From Chlorocebus sabaeus (lineage: Eukaryota > Chordata > Mammalia > Primates > Cercopithecidae), in assembly GCF_047675955.1 (NCBI RefSeq), contig NC_132925.1, positions 21,538,688-21,602,687 of the forward strand: DNA of 64,000 nt. Reading direction: 5' to 3'. The notes beneath the pieces were generated by a model that saw nothing but the letters and a program-made list of their open reading frames with translations, had not been told where the DNA came from and searched no databases. The stretch's first letter is position 1. Each line of letters begins with the position of its first letter. Of the stretch, positions 22,101 to 37,100 are shown in pieces. The position numbers and the translations under genes are program-made.

Positions 22101-25100
22101 TTGTTTTTCTTGAAATCTTTTGTCATGAGTCAATAATCCCTAATATCTGTTCATATTTCAGAATAAGACATTAAAAAATTCACTGGAATTTCCATGTAAA
22201 TGGGGAGGGGACTGTTGTCAACCATGAGCTTTAGTCAGTAGCTGTCTTTTGTTATTGGGCTTCAGACCTTTCATCTCTGAGAAATCTTTTTGCTTTATGG
22301 TTAAGGGTGTAGATGCCTATACCTTGGGACTTGAGAGAAGAAAGAACTTGGGCCAGGTGCAGTAGCTCACGCCTGGCATCCCATACCTTGGGGAGGCTGA
22401 GGCAGGTGGATCGTTTGAGCTCAGGAGTCTGAGACTGGCCTGGCCAACATGGTGAAACCCTGTCTCTACTAAAAACACAAAAAAATTAGCCAGGCATGGT
22501 GGCTCATGCCTATAGTCCCAGCTACTCAGGAGGCTGAGGCAGGAGAATCGCCTGAACCTGGGAAGTGGAGGATGCAGTGAGCCAAGATTGCGCCACTGCA
22601 CTCTAGCCTGGTTGACCGAACAAGACTCCGTTTCCAAAAAAAAAAACAACTTAACATTCAGTATGCTTTTACTCTTCCCTGTTTTGAGTACAGTACACTT
22701 AGCTTCACTAATTATAGTACTCCCCAGTGGAGTTATGGTTTTATCCTTTCCAGGGAGAAGATGGATCTTTGGCTAAGGGGACAGGGGTAGTGATTTAATT
22801 GCTCTACTTTCAAGGTAGCTAGCACTACTAATTCCTGAGACATTTTGGTGGTTCTACAATTCAATTTGGGTTGATTCTTAGCTTTCCCCATTGAAAACCT
22901 GGAAGTGAACCCTTTCAAATCTGCTGAATAAGTTACTCCATCTATTTATTTGTATCCAGAATTTAGTTGTTTCAAGATTTCCTGTTCTCTCTGCCTTTTT
23001 ATGAGTTACATTTTTAAAATGATCTTTTTACTGTTATTTTACTATGGTATCAGGAGGAAGCAGAGATAAATCACTGAATATTTTGGGGAGGCAAGTAAAT
23101 GACATGCATATTTAAATCAAAAGACGACTCTTATAGTCATAAAAGACATAGAATACAAGTGAAAAGATAACCAAGCAGTAAGCTGGATTCTATATATTAT
23201 GAATTAGAGTTATCTTCAATTAGCTTTCCAAATACTTACAGGACATTTGTAATCTCTAGCTCTTTCATGTTTCAGTTTGTGCATTATAAGGGCGTATCGT
23301 CTCTGAAAAACCATTCCACATTCCCCACATTTATGAGATGCTTCTTCAGTGTTCTCTTTAGCATCTCGTTTTGGCTGTTTCATCTTCTTTCCTCTTTGAA
23401 CTAACTTCTGAGCCACCTAATAAGGGATAGAAATCACAATCTAAGTAAATCTACTCAATTTTAATTTTGAAAGTCATGTTGTAAATTTCTAACAAAAAGA
23501 TTTCAAATTCACATTATCTTATTAATACTGGCATTTAAAACATTAAGTTGCTACCTTGTACCTGTCTCACCTCCCAAACAATTTTCACTATAGCCATAAG
23601 TTCATCAATACAATGCTTTCAACCTAAAGCTAAAACTACAAAGGCCAACCTTTCTTACATCATACCTGTTGAACGGCTGACTTGGGAATGGCTTTCCGTT
23701 TCTGCAGCTTTTTCTCCATTCCCTTGTGTAGTCGAATATATGCCCCTTCATTAACAGAACGCTGTCGAAGCCTGCTTCTGTAAGTATCATCATCAGGGCC
23801 AAAGTCTGTCTTTGCTGTTGATGCAGCTAGATTTTCCTGATCTTTTAAAGGTTGGTCAACATTCTGCCTACGTTGTGGAATGTCTTCGGCACAGATATCC
23901 TCAGCTGATATATCATTTCCCATACCACTATCCTCTGGTGAACTACTAATTACATTCTCTTTTGAAAGTTTAGAGTATATATTAGAAACTGTGTTATTTT
24001 CTCTGTTGTTTGAAGTTTCCAGTTTTGTCTGGTTGTTTTTTGTTATTAAATCAACAGACTTCATTGCAGGATGGGAATCAGCTATACATCCTACAGATGA
24101 CAGGGCAGCTTCAGCCTCTGAAGAAACCTGGGGCTCAGGTTGTCGTCCTAACTCTCCATTCTGCTCAGCTTCTGGCAATTCTCCATTTACCAGCAGTACA
24201 ATTTCACAATCCCCAAGTTCAGTAGATAAAGTTGTTGTTCCCTCATTGCTAGCCACAGGAGGTGCTGTACCTCCATTCTGTACTGGTAAGTCCTGGGTGG
24301 ATGCAACTGTTTGTACTTCACCCTTCTTATATACTGTTAGCTGCTTCTCTTCCATTAGCTTATGTACACTTTCACAAATCTCTAAGACTTCTGACATGAA
24401 AAGATGACGAGCTAAGATGGCTACATCAGCCATGCTACAGAAGTCAAAACTTAGTACAGAAGTATAGGCAAATTCCAGTAAAGGAAGGAAGCTGGCCTTA
24501 CAAAAACCTGTATGAATTCAAAGAAGGTAAAGACAAAAAAGTCAATTACCAATGAAACAATACAGAATTATGACAATATAAAATATAATTCAAAGGCAAA
24601 TATGACCACTGGTTCTGTAACTATTCATCCCTGGATTTGCATTTTGTTCTGGTTTCTTATTAAACCTCGACTAACTCATTTGTATGAACTGCGTCTCAGT
24701 ACCTAATACAGAAAATAGTATCAGACTTACTACCTCAAGAGTTGCTGTAAGGCAGTGATTTTCAAACCGTACTCCTTAGAACCCTGGGGATTCCTCAAAT
24801 TCCCTTCAAGAAACAGCTGCTGGAGGATGGAGGGTTAAAAAAAAGAGGAAGGCAGGTGAGTGGCAGGGTTCAACCAACCTGTCCCCTAATCTCACTTCAG
24901 TAAATATACCTGTACTTCCAAGTAATAGTGGTCCATATAAAAATGTTATTGAACAAAGTATTCTATGACTAAAAGTAAAAAAACAATACCTAAAGGAGAG
25001 GTCAGCAACATTTTTCTGTTAAGAATAAGATAATAAATACTGCAGGCCATGAGATGTCTGCTAAAACTGCTCAGCTTTGCCACTGTAGCTGGAAAGCAGA

Positions 25101-28100
25101 TGTACACCAATGGACGTGGCTGTGTTCCAATACAACCTTCTTTACAAAAAGGGAAGGAAGGAGAGTGGTCCTTGGGCTGTAGTTTGCCTATACCAGGTCT
25201 AAGAAATTATAAGTGAGGTATTACATTCTTCTGTGGGAAAACAAAGTTTCTTTTCTAAAATTCTCAGTGATTCACTTTCAAAAGCCATTTTTAATTCTTA
25301 ATATATGAATCAAAAATCAGAAAAAAGATTACACAGTGATAATTCTATGTCCATAACCAGAATGATTAAGAATTTGTATAGCTCTCCAGAATTTCATCAT
25401 ACAGCCAAGTCAATATTTTTATGTATTTACATATTTACTTATTTTTTGAGACGGAGTCTTGCTCTGTGGCCAGGCTGGAGTACAGTGGCGAAATCTTGGC
25501 TCACTGCAACCTCCCGACTCCCAGGTTCAAGCAATTCTCCTGTCTAAGCCTCCTGAGTAGCTGGGACTACAGGCACAAGCCACCATGCCCAGCTAATTTT
25601 TGTATTTTTAGTAGAGACGGGGTTTCACCATATTGGCCAGATGATCTTATCTCCTGACCTTGTGATCCGCCTGCCTCGGCCTCCCAAAAGTGCTGGGATT
25701 ACAGGCGTGAGCCACCGCACCTCGCCTTATTTTTTCATTTAGGTACTTTGAGACAGGCCCTTGCTCCGTCAGGTTGAAGTGCAGTGGATTCATCACGGCT
25801 CACTGTAACCTGGACCTCCCAGGCTCAAGCAGTCCTCCTGCTTCAGCCACCTGAGTAGCAGGGCAGGCGTGCACCTGGTTATTTTCATATTTTGTAGAGA
25901 TGGAGGTCTCCCCATGTTGTCTCGGCTGATCTTTACCTCCCGGCCTGAAGGGCTACTCCTGCCTCGGCATCTCAAAGTCCTTGGATTACAGATGTGAGCC
26001 ACCATAAACAGACGGAGGCAAATATTCTAATTCTGCCTTCTCACACTAGGTGTCATATTACACATACTTTTCTGCACTTTGATTTTCTTATACAATAATT
26101 TATCTTAGAGATTTTTAAATATACAATTGAGAGCCATTTTTGCTGTAATTTTCAGTTCTGACTCAAGGTATGTAAAGTGTGGTACTTTATGCAAAAGAAC
26201 CTACGAAGGATGAACAAGCATACAGAGAGAAGCCTTAAACTGTGAGATGTTAGGACTCAGACTGAAAACCGAGGGGACTCCACATCAACATTATCATTAT
26301 GGTGAATTCAGCCATTCCTGGGAAAGCTAATTCTTTTCTTTTTGAGATAAGAGTTTCGCTCTTGATGCCCAGGCTGGAGTGCAATGGCACAATCTTGGCT
26401 CACTGCAACCTCCACTGCCCAGGTTCATGCAGTTCTCCTGCCTCCGCCTCTCGAGCAGCTGGAATTATAGGTGCCCGCCACCACACCCAGCTAAATTTTG
26501 TATTTTTAGTAGAGATGGGATTTCTCCATGTTGGTCAGGCTAGACAGAGTCCTGCTCTGTCGCCCAGGCTGTAGTGCAGTGGTGAGATCTCAGCTCACTG
26601 CAACATCCACCTCCTGGGTTCAAGCAATTGTCGTGCCTCAGCCTCCCGAGTAGCTTAGATTACAGGTGTGTGCCACCATGCCCAGCTAACCTTTGAATTT
26701 TCAGTAGAGACATGGTCTTGCCATGTTGGGCAGTCTGGTCTCAAACTCCTGGCCTCAAGCAATCCAACCACCTTGGCCTCCCAAAGTGGTGGGATTACAG
26801 GCATGAGCCACCGTGCCTGGCGTACCCTTTAAATTTCTAAGTTCAAATTCATAAGAAAAATTTTCCATGAAAACATTAGCATTGCTCCAAACAGCATTTT
26901 AAATAGCTAATACCATTTTTACAAAGATACTGGTCATAGGTTTATTTTAAATACCATAAAAGAAAAAGAAACTAAAACAAAACAAAAAAATCACTTACAG
27001 GATGGGTGCAATGACTCACACCTGCAGTCCCAGAGCTTTGGGAGGGCAAGCAGGGACATTGCCTGAGATCAGGAGTTCAAAACCAGCTTGGGCAACATGG
27101 TGAAACCCTGTCTCTACAAAAATTACAAAAGAAATTAGCCAGGCATGGTGATGCACACCTGCAGTTCCAGTTACTTGGGAGGCTGAAGTGGGAGAATCGC
27201 TTGAGCCCAGGAGGTCAAGGCTGCAGTAAGCTGAGATTATGCCACTGCACTCCAGCCTGGGTGAGAGCAAGATGCTGTCTCAAAAAAAAAAAAAAAAAAA
27301 ATCACTCACAATCCTACCATCAAAAGAGAACAGGCAAATAATTTTGGTATTCCATGTTTACCTCCAATCCTTTTTTTTTTTTTTTTTTTTGAGACGGAGT
27401 CTTACTCTGTCACCAGGCTGGAGTGCAGTGGTGTAACCTCAGCTCGCTGCAACCTCCGCCTCCTGGGATCAAGGGATCTCCTCCCCTAGCCTCCCGAGTA
27501 GCTGGCACTACAGGCGCCCACCACCACGCCTGGCTAATTTTTTGTATTTTTAGTAGAGACGGGGTTTCACCATGTTGGCCAGGATGGTCTCGATCTCTTG
27601 ACCTCGTAATCCACCTGCCTCGGCCTCCCAAAGTGCTGGGATTACAGGCGTGAGCCACTGCGCCTGGCCACCTCCAATCTTTTTACATACACATTCCCTG
27701 CAGAGCATTTAAATCAAATGAAACGGACAATTTTGCAAAATAAAAAGATTGTCGAGATCTATTACAGGACAATGTTAATACAGTTAATACTATTGAAGTG
27801 TACACTTAAAAAAATCATTATGGCCGGGTGCAGTGGCTCACGCCCGTAATCCCAACACTTTGGGAGGCTGAGGCGGGCAGACTGCTTGAGGCCAGGAGTT
27901 CGAGACCAGCCTTGGCAACACAGCAAAACTCCATCTCTACTAAAATTACAAAAATTAGTCGCGCATTGTGGTGTACACCTGTAATCTCAGCTACTCAGGA
28001 GGCTAAGGCAGGAGAATTACTTGAACCCAGAAGGTGGATGGAGGTTGCAGTGGACCGAGATGGTGCCACTGCACTCCAACCTGGGCGACAGAGCAAGACT

Positions 28101-31100
28101 GTCCCAAAAAATAGTAACAGCCGGGCGTGGTGGCTCACGCCTGTAATCCCAGCACATTGTGAGGCCGAGGTGGGTGGACCACCTGGGATCAGGAGTTCAA
28201 GACCAGCCTGGCCCATGGTGAAATCTCATCTCTACTAAAAATACAAAAATTAGCCGGGCGTGGTGGCGGGTACCTGTAATCCCAGCTACTTGGGAGGCTA
28301 AGGCAGGAGAACTGCTTGAACCCAGGAGGCGGAGGATGCAGTAAGCCGAGACTGCACCATTGCACTCCAGCCTGGGCAACAAGAGTGAAATGCCATCTCA
28401 AAAAAAAAAAAAAAAGTAATAATAGTAATAATAATAATAATCATTATGGAACTCTTATACATTGTTGGTAAACATGTAAATTAGTACACCAGGATGAAAA
28501 ACAGTATGGAAGTGCCTCAAAAAACTAAAAATATAACTATCATATGATCCAGCAATCCCACTACTGGGTACCTACCCAAAGAAAAGAAATTATATCAAAG
28601 AGATACTGGCACCCCATGTTTATTGCAGCACTACTCACAATGGCCAAGAAATGAAATCAACCTACATGTTCATCAACAGATGAATGGGAAAAAATGTGGT
28701 AAACATACACAATGGAATACTATTCAGCCATAAAAAAGAATGAAATTCTGTCATTTGCAGCAACATGATAAACCTGGAGGACATTATGCTAAGTAAAATA
28801 AGTCAAGGACAGAAAGATAAATATCAAATGTCCTCACTCACATAGGGGAACTAAAAAAAATCCTTAGATTATACAAGTAGAGAGAAGAGTTATGGTTATT
28901 AGAAGATGGGCAGGGAGAAAGGAGGGGAGTGTAGGAAGAGGTTGGTTAATAGATACAAAATTACAGCTAGATAGACAGGAGGAACATATTCTAGTGTTCT
29001 ATAGCACTGCAGGGTATATAGTTAACAACAGTTTATGGTATATGTTAAAAAAGGCACAATAAGCCTGGCATGGTGGCTCACCCCCTGTAATCTCAGTGCT
29101 TTGAGAGGCTGAGGCAGGAGGAGTCCAGGAGTTCAAGGCCAGCCTGGGCAACAAAGTGAGACTCCATCTCTATAAACAAACAAATCGAAAAATTAGTTGG
29201 ACAAGGTGGTGTGCACCTGTGGCCTCACCTACACCGGAGGCTGCAGCAAGAAAATTGCTTGAGCCCAAGAATTGCTTGAGCCCAAGACTGCACCACTGCA
29301 CTCTAGCCTAGGGTGATGGAATAAGACTCTGTCTAAAAAAAAAAAAAAAGATGAAAGAATTTTGAAACTTTTCAACAAAGAAAGCTAAATGTTTGAGGTG
29401 ATAGGTATATCCTAATTATCCTCATTTGATCATTACTAATTGTATACACATACCAAAATATCATTTTGCACACCAAAAATACGTACAATTATATGTCAAC
29501 TAACAATAAAAGGAGGGAGCCTCTCTGAACCTATTCTGTTTCAGGGACTATCTAAAAATAAATAAAAAGGAAAAATCATGAAAAGGGTAAATTTTGTTTT
29601 TTTTTTTTTACAATTTAAAAACTTTATTAAAAAATCTCCTCTCTCTCAAATGAAATGGACAATTATAGCAGAAGGAAAAATTATGGGGGGGACTTCAACA
29701 TCCAGGGGTATGGCAGACTAAGATACCGTAAATGACCCACTTAAGATAAAAACATTTTGCTGTTCAGACAGGGTCTTGCTGTGTTGCCCAGGCTGGAGTG
29801 CAGTGGAGCAGTCTCGGCTCACTGCAACCTCTGCTTTCTGGGGTCAAGTGATCCTCCTACCTCAGCCTCCAAAGTATCAGGGACTACAGGCATGTGACAC
29901 CATGCCTGGCTAAATTTTGTAAATTTTGGTAGTCACAGGGTTTCACCATGTTGCCCAGGATGGTCTCGAACTTCTGAGCTCAAGCAATCCACCTGCCTCA
30001 GCTTTGAAAAGCATTGGGATTACCTGCGTGAGCCACTATGCCCAGGCCTTATCTACTTAATATTTAAATCAAACACACTTGTAAAATAATGTCTATTTCA
30101 CCTATGATTGGCTCACATATTTGCTGAACAATATACAAAAATATGCATACGGAATGAAGATTAAATGATGTATTATGTTGGAATATTAGGATGCTGTGCC
30201 GTAGGTTTTTTCAGGCAGACATTTCATTTGCTATAAATTGCTGAGAAACCAGGAAAGAGCAACACTATGCTTTCAGATGCATGAACTATAGGGAAAAAAT
30301 TCCAAAGCAAACATATCAAAAGAATAACCTGTGATGGGTTTTTATATTCAGATGGCTCAGTGTAAGACGTATTTTCTCCTTTGAGTAACCAAACACAGAA
30401 AAAAAAAACAAATACCACAAATCTAGAAAGTAATGCCAACTATAAGCTACAAAAAGTTTTTGTTCATATGTACATCCCCTGAGCCTAGGCTAGTTCTTTG
30501 TATGCAGTGGACGCTTAATAAATATTTATTCATATAGAGAAAATGTTAGGGTTTTCTTTTTTTTGAGGGGGATGGAGTTTTGCTCTTGTCGCCCAGGCTG
30601 GAGTGCAATGGCGTGATCTCAGCTCACTGCAACCTCCACCTCCCGGGTTCAAGCAATTCTCCTGCCTCAGCCTCCCGAGTAGCTGGGATTACAGACATGT
30701 GCCACCATGCCCAACTAATTTTGTATTTTTAGTAGAGATGGGGTTTCTCCATGTTGGTCAGGCTGGTCTCAAACCCATGACCTCAGGTGATCTGCCTGCC
30801 TCAGTCTCCCAAAGTGCTGGGATTACAGGCATGAGCCACCGTATCTGGCCATTATTATTGCTTTCTCTAAATATAAAGCCACTGCTAAGAAAAAATGTAT
30901 CTTCCCAGAAGAGATAAGACTAAAAAGAATAAAGCATAAAAGGATCAGTGGTTAAATAATTAAGAATTTACCTGAATAAAGTCACTTTTTTGTTTCAAAA
31001 AGGAAAAAATACTTCAAAGTGATGTAATTCAAAAGTTACAGCAAGTTTTATATTATGAGAAAATGTATAAATAATGCTACCTATTTTAATTCTTCCTAAA

Positions 31101-34100
31101 TTTCATTTGTTGACTCATAAGCCAATATATAAATTCTAGTGAAGCCAAAAGAAAGTCGAACTATTTATTTACAACAATAATATGATACAAACAAAAAACC
31201 TGGAATTTTGACTTTTCTATATTGATAATTTGATTATTGAACTTAAACTCTAATAATCTTTAAAAACCAAAAGACTTATAAAATACTCTACCGTTACATG
31301 TCCCACAAAATAAGACATAAACAGTCAATTTTTATTTACTTTTTATTTTTAGAGGCAGGGTCTTGTTATATTGCCCAGTCTGCAGAGCAGTGGCTATTCA
31401 CACGTACAATGACACACTAGTCTGGAACTTCTGACCTTAAGCGAGCCTCACATCCCAGCCTCCCAAGTAGGTGAGACTACAAGCATGCACCACACCTAGC
31501 TTAAACAATCAATTTTTAAATAACATATTCATTTAATGTAATAATTTTGTTGCACTTATGGATTTAGCTCAAACTGTTTTTAACAGTTTAAATCCCAGAA
31601 ATTCTTCTTCTGCTATAACTGTCTCACTTAAGAGGTAGTGAAAGGAAATGACACCCTTTTCCATAACTCTACCACAGAAATCTTGCTAAAAAGAACCTTT
31701 TCAGCTCAGCTTAGTCTACTGCTGTAAGTGGGCTTCTCTTACTTTGGCATAAAGTCTGTGGGGAAGACACACATATCCCCCTCTTCTAGAATGTCATTAC
31801 AAGCAAAAAGCAAGAGTAATAGAAAACCCTTACCAGAAAGATCCACCACAGCCTCATGACTGGAAACAGCTCCTTTCTCAATAAAAAGATCTCGAAAATA
31901 CTCGCTATTTGCTGACAAAACAGATTTATGCGCTTTGTACTCTTCTCCTTCAATTAACAAAGTAACATCACAGAACTGGTTGGAAAGTCTCTGTTCGTTC
32001 AGCTGTTTTAAGACAGCCTGACAATGTTTTGGAGAAGAACGTTTTACCACTCCTTTGGTGTCAACCTGTCAAAATAAGTTTGAGAGCAGGAGTAATATAT
32101 TACCTGTATTTTTTACCCTTAACAAACTTTAAAACAAGACACATTACATATTACCTTTTACCAGGTATGAATAATTTGATATTTTCTTTGTTACCTATGT
32201 ATTTAAATAAAAAGATATGTTGTCCTATTCTCTCTATTTTCTGCCATGTTCATTCTACCTGGTCTAATGAAAACCCGTATCTCACCTCTGGCTGCCTCTT
32301 CTTACTGATCAGAAATGTGATGATGTATGAAACTGATGCAGGTGAAAAACAAAGACCTCGCCAGATTAATTTTACCTTGGGGCATAAACCCAGAGACTGC
32401 TTCCAGAAATGTAAATCTGTCTACTTGCACCAATATATCACCACAAAAGAAGGGAGGGAGGATAATTAACAGCAAACCAAGAGGTAATTATTAGTAAGTT
32501 CATTCTGAAAAAATAACAGGAACATTTATGGTAAATGAAGAGGCAGTTCAGCTTATATAACACAGTACATTGCCATTTTGTCTTATTCAATAAGCAGTCT
32601 TAGTGGTTCGAGAAAAATAAGTCACCAAGGCTGCAAATACTAGTACGCTAGTTACAAATCTTAAAGCTGACTGGAGAGTACCACTTACAAACACAAGTTC
32701 ATGTTTGGATACTGGCTTCTTTTTTACAGGCTTGGAGGCTGTAGTTGGAGATGAAGTAAAGTTGCTCAGGTCATCTTCTGATTCATTACTTTCTTCTCCA
32801 GATTCAAGGTCTAGTCCCAATTCTTCCAACATTTCTGAAACATCTGATATTGGACGGGATCGATCTAGTTTCTCCTGGCATTTGCTACACTGTTTAATGT
32901 AATCTTTGACTTGCTTCAATATACCTACAATGAAAATATTAACAAGTCAAATTTAACACTGTTAACTGAAAACAGTAAAATATATTAATCTGTGTACATT
33001 AACATGTTTCAGTATATATCCCATAAAATATGTAGAGTTTATTAGAATGTAAAATATACTTTTTTCCAAAAAATATAAGGTTAGAAATGATGTTCTCCTG
33101 CTGAGGTAATTTTTTTTGTTGATTCCCAGTTATGTGTTTCTCCAATCATAAGATGACTATATAGCTCCACTCATTTTCATGTGAGTTGCAATGTTTTCAT
33201 GCAAGAGGAACTACATGAAACTGCCAATATTCACCTGTTTTTGACCTATGCAAATTAACAATTTAGGGCATGATGGCACACACCTGTAATCCCAGCTACT
33301 CCGGAGGCTGAGGCAGGAGACTCACTTATAACCCGTGAGGCGGAGGTTGCAATGAACTGAGAATGTGCCACTGCACTCTAGCCTGGGCGACAGAGCAAGG
33401 CTCTGTCTCAAAACAAAACCAAACAAATTAACAATTTAATATGGCTCAAGCTAATACTTCTCCACCCCAGTGACATTAGGCTTGACCATATGATTTGATC
33501 TGCACACATGATGTGTACCATATCTGAACACAACCTTAAGAGGTACTGAGTATTTTGCACCAGTTCTCTGATCTTTGTCCCCTCTCACAAAGAACAGCAT
33601 GTCCCGGAGGGATGTTGTTCTTAAACCTGAATTTCAGATGAAAAAGGCTGAAACCAATCTGTAGCCTGGAACAGGACTACAACCAAAACTTGTAATGGAA
33701 GTTTAAAATAAATCTTTTGTTTCAAAAAGGCTATGAGATTTTAGGGTTGTGTGAAACAATAGCATATGCAATCTTAACAAAAGTTGACTGTATACAAGCC
33801 ACTCACAAAAGACGATTTTGAATTTCAACTTCTAGCTCCTGGCATGCTGGGGTAGGGGTGAGGGGGCAGGGATAAGGTTTATATATATATACACACACAT
33901 ATACACACACCCCACTATCATCCTTGTAAGACAGACAACAATTAATTCCCATTCTATACAAGAGGAAAATAAAGCCCTAAGAGGAACGAAACTTGTCCAA
34001 AGTCACATCTAGTAAAATGGCAGAGCTAGGCCTCCAGAAGTCATGGGATTTTCAGTATATTATCCTACTTATACAAGAGCATGCTTGTCCATACCTAGGG

Positions 34101-37100
34101 CAGAAAATTACCCTCAAATCTTCAAATAGGTACAAATGAAAAGGTTATTAGCTAAAATGATAGAGGTATACACTATATTCCTCAGAAGTGTTTTAAAATG
34201 CCGAATTATACAAAGCTCCTTATACTTTTTTTTTTTTTTTTTTTTTGAGATGGAGTCTCTCTCTGTCACCCAGGCTGGAGTGCAGTGGTGGGATCTCAGC
34301 TCACTGCAACCTCCACCTCCCAGGTTCAAGCAATTCTCCTGCCTCAGCCTCCCACGTAGTTGGGATTACAGGCCTCCGCCACCACACTGGGCTAATTTTT
34401 TGTATTTTTAGTAGAGATGGGGTTTCAATATTTTGGCCAGGCTGGTCTCGAACTCCTGACCTCAGGTGATCTGCCCGACTTGGCCTCCTAAAGTGCTGGG
34501 ATTACCGGCATAAGCCACCTTGCCCAGTCACCAAGTTCCTTACACTTTCAATCTTCATATAGTATTCAAGCAATATTTTCCAAATTATATTATGTCCCAC
34601 TCTGATTATAAAAGTATACACTGAAGTCATAAATTCAGAAAAACTTTAGCTATATACAATTGATATTATCATATTAGACCCTCTGACTTCTACGGTGAAG
34701 AAACCTGTTTAACCTAGGAATTTGCCAAATTCATTGGTTTACAGAGACTTTTTGTTTTTGCAGAACATAAAGAAACAGTGGGGCTTGGGGCGTGGCTCAC
34801 GCACGGGAGGCTGAGGTGGGCGGATCATTTGAGATAAGAAGTTCCAGACAACAAGCATGGCCAACATAGCAAAACTCCGTCTCTACTAAAAATACAAAAA
34901 TCAGCTAGGTGTGGTGGAGCGCCTGTAGTCCCAGCGACTCCGGAGGGTGAGGCACCAGAATCACATGAGCCTGGGAGGCGAAGGCTGCAGTGAGCCGAGA
35001 TCGCGCCACTGCACTCCAGCCTGGGTGACAGAACTTAAGACTCTGTCTCAAAAAAAAAAAAAAAAGAAAAAAGGAAGAAAGAAACAATGGGTTCGAATTA
35101 AATATAACTTTTCTCCAAAAAGCATTTATATGAGTGTAGATTTAGAGACCAAAAGAGGTTGTACTGGCCAGGCGCTGTGGCTTACACCTATAATCCCAGC
35201 CCTCTGGGAGGCCAAGGTGAGCAGATCACCTGAGGTCAGGAGTTCGAGTCCAGTCTGGCCAACATGGTGAAACTCCGTCGCTACTAAAAATAGAAAAATT
35301 AGCCGGGTGTGGTGGGGGGCACCTGTAATCCCAGCTACTGGGCATGGTGGCGGGCACCTGTAATCCCAGCTACTTTGGAGAATCGCTTGAACCCGGGAGG
35401 CAGAGTTTGCAGTGAGCCGAGATAGCGCCACTGCACTCCAGCCTGGGCGAGAGTGACTCTGTCTCAATAAATAAATAAATAAAACATCGTCTCAGGTTTT
35501 TGTCTTTTAAGACACCGCACACTAAAAATGAAAAAAACCAACAAAAAACTGGATTGGAATCACTCACAGATAATCAACTTAGAAAAACAAAATTCTGAAC
35601 ACAAAATACCACATAACACTGGGTTAAGAAAAGTGTAAGATCACAAAGGTCAGCTGTGTGACTTTTGTCGTGTTAACATTCTAGTGCTTTTAGTTTTTTC
35701 ATCTGTAAAACAGATAGAGGCTGAAATGGGAGGATCATCTGAGCCTAGGAAGTCGAGGATACAGTGAGCTGTTTTCGTGTCACTGCAGCAAGAAGCAAGC
35801 CGCCCTACACTCTGTCTCCAGGAAAAAAAGGAGATAAGTATTAAGGTTTTATGAAGGTTAAATAAATGCCAAGTGCTAACGACTATATCCTGCATATGTA
35901 AGCTTGCAGTATTACCTATAGTTAAAATGATCATCTTTAACAAATTCTGAAGTATTCAGTGTGAGACATTTGTTCAACAAATGTCTACCCAAACCCATCC
36001 AAACAAAATGCAGTGATTACTTCATTACCTCAAATTTACTCTTCACATTTGTCTGTCCTTATAGGAATTTAATTCAGATACTGGTTTAAAACGAAAAATA
36101 AATGGAAGAATTTGATTATCCACTAGTTCGTAAACGAATAAACTTGACGTTTATAAACCGAAAATAATTTAGAAACTATTCAGTAATTTCCTTATTCACA
36201 GACGAAGTAACCAAGACTTATGAATTAACTTTTCCGTAGCCATATGGAGAGTGACAGAACTGTTCCTAAAAAACTTACTTAAATGAGACTGTAAACTGTT
36301 ACTAATTCTGACAGTTTGAATATTCATCAACTGTGGAGGGGGAAGATGGTTGAGTAGCCAAGGCACTTGCTCTCCTCCCCTACAACTGGTTCCCAAAGAG
36401 TCAAGTAACTTTAGAGCTCTATTTTTTGACAATCAAAAAGTCACAGTAATCATATCTTTTCTGCGTATATACAATGCTACACAGTTCCCAAACGCGTTTT
36501 TCACATTGGGGGAAAGATTATTAAAACATCCAGAGTTACGAATATCAAGCTGGGCGCCGTGGCTCATGCCTGAAATCCCAACACTTCGGGAGGCCGACGC
36601 GGGAGGATCGTTTGGGGCCAGAAGGAGACCAACCTGGGGAACGTGGCGAGACCCGTGTCCACTCAACCAACCAACCAACCAACCAAAAAAAGGAGTATCT
36701 GATATCTTTTACATTTAATTCTCGTTCTTAAAAAAACGCTCAAGGCGATTTCCCAATCACTCCTTACCACTTCTGCAAATAATTGTATTATGCCTTATTT
36801 ACGCGGCAGCGGCGAAATTTGAGGAACACTACCGAATGTGTCCAGAGCAGCTCATACTTGCTCGCCAAAACCCAAGCGTAGCACTAAAGAAACGGGAGAC
36901 CCGGCTTCGGGTGACTAGTCCCTCCCTCCAAACGTCAGCACAGAGTTGAAAACGTGCACCCCGCAGCCTTCACTGCCGCAGGCCAAACGCCACCTCCGTA
37001 GGGCCGGGGCCTCAGCCCCCACGGGCCGCCCAAGAAGGCGGACCTGGCGCAGCCCAGGCGTCCGGCCCCTCCCCGCGGCAGGCCCGGCCTCCGGGGAAGC

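Noticed and set aside
35088..35100. GGGTTCGAATTA, resembling a tRNA B box
   Set aside because: No A box at proper distance and no cloverleaf can be drawn around it.
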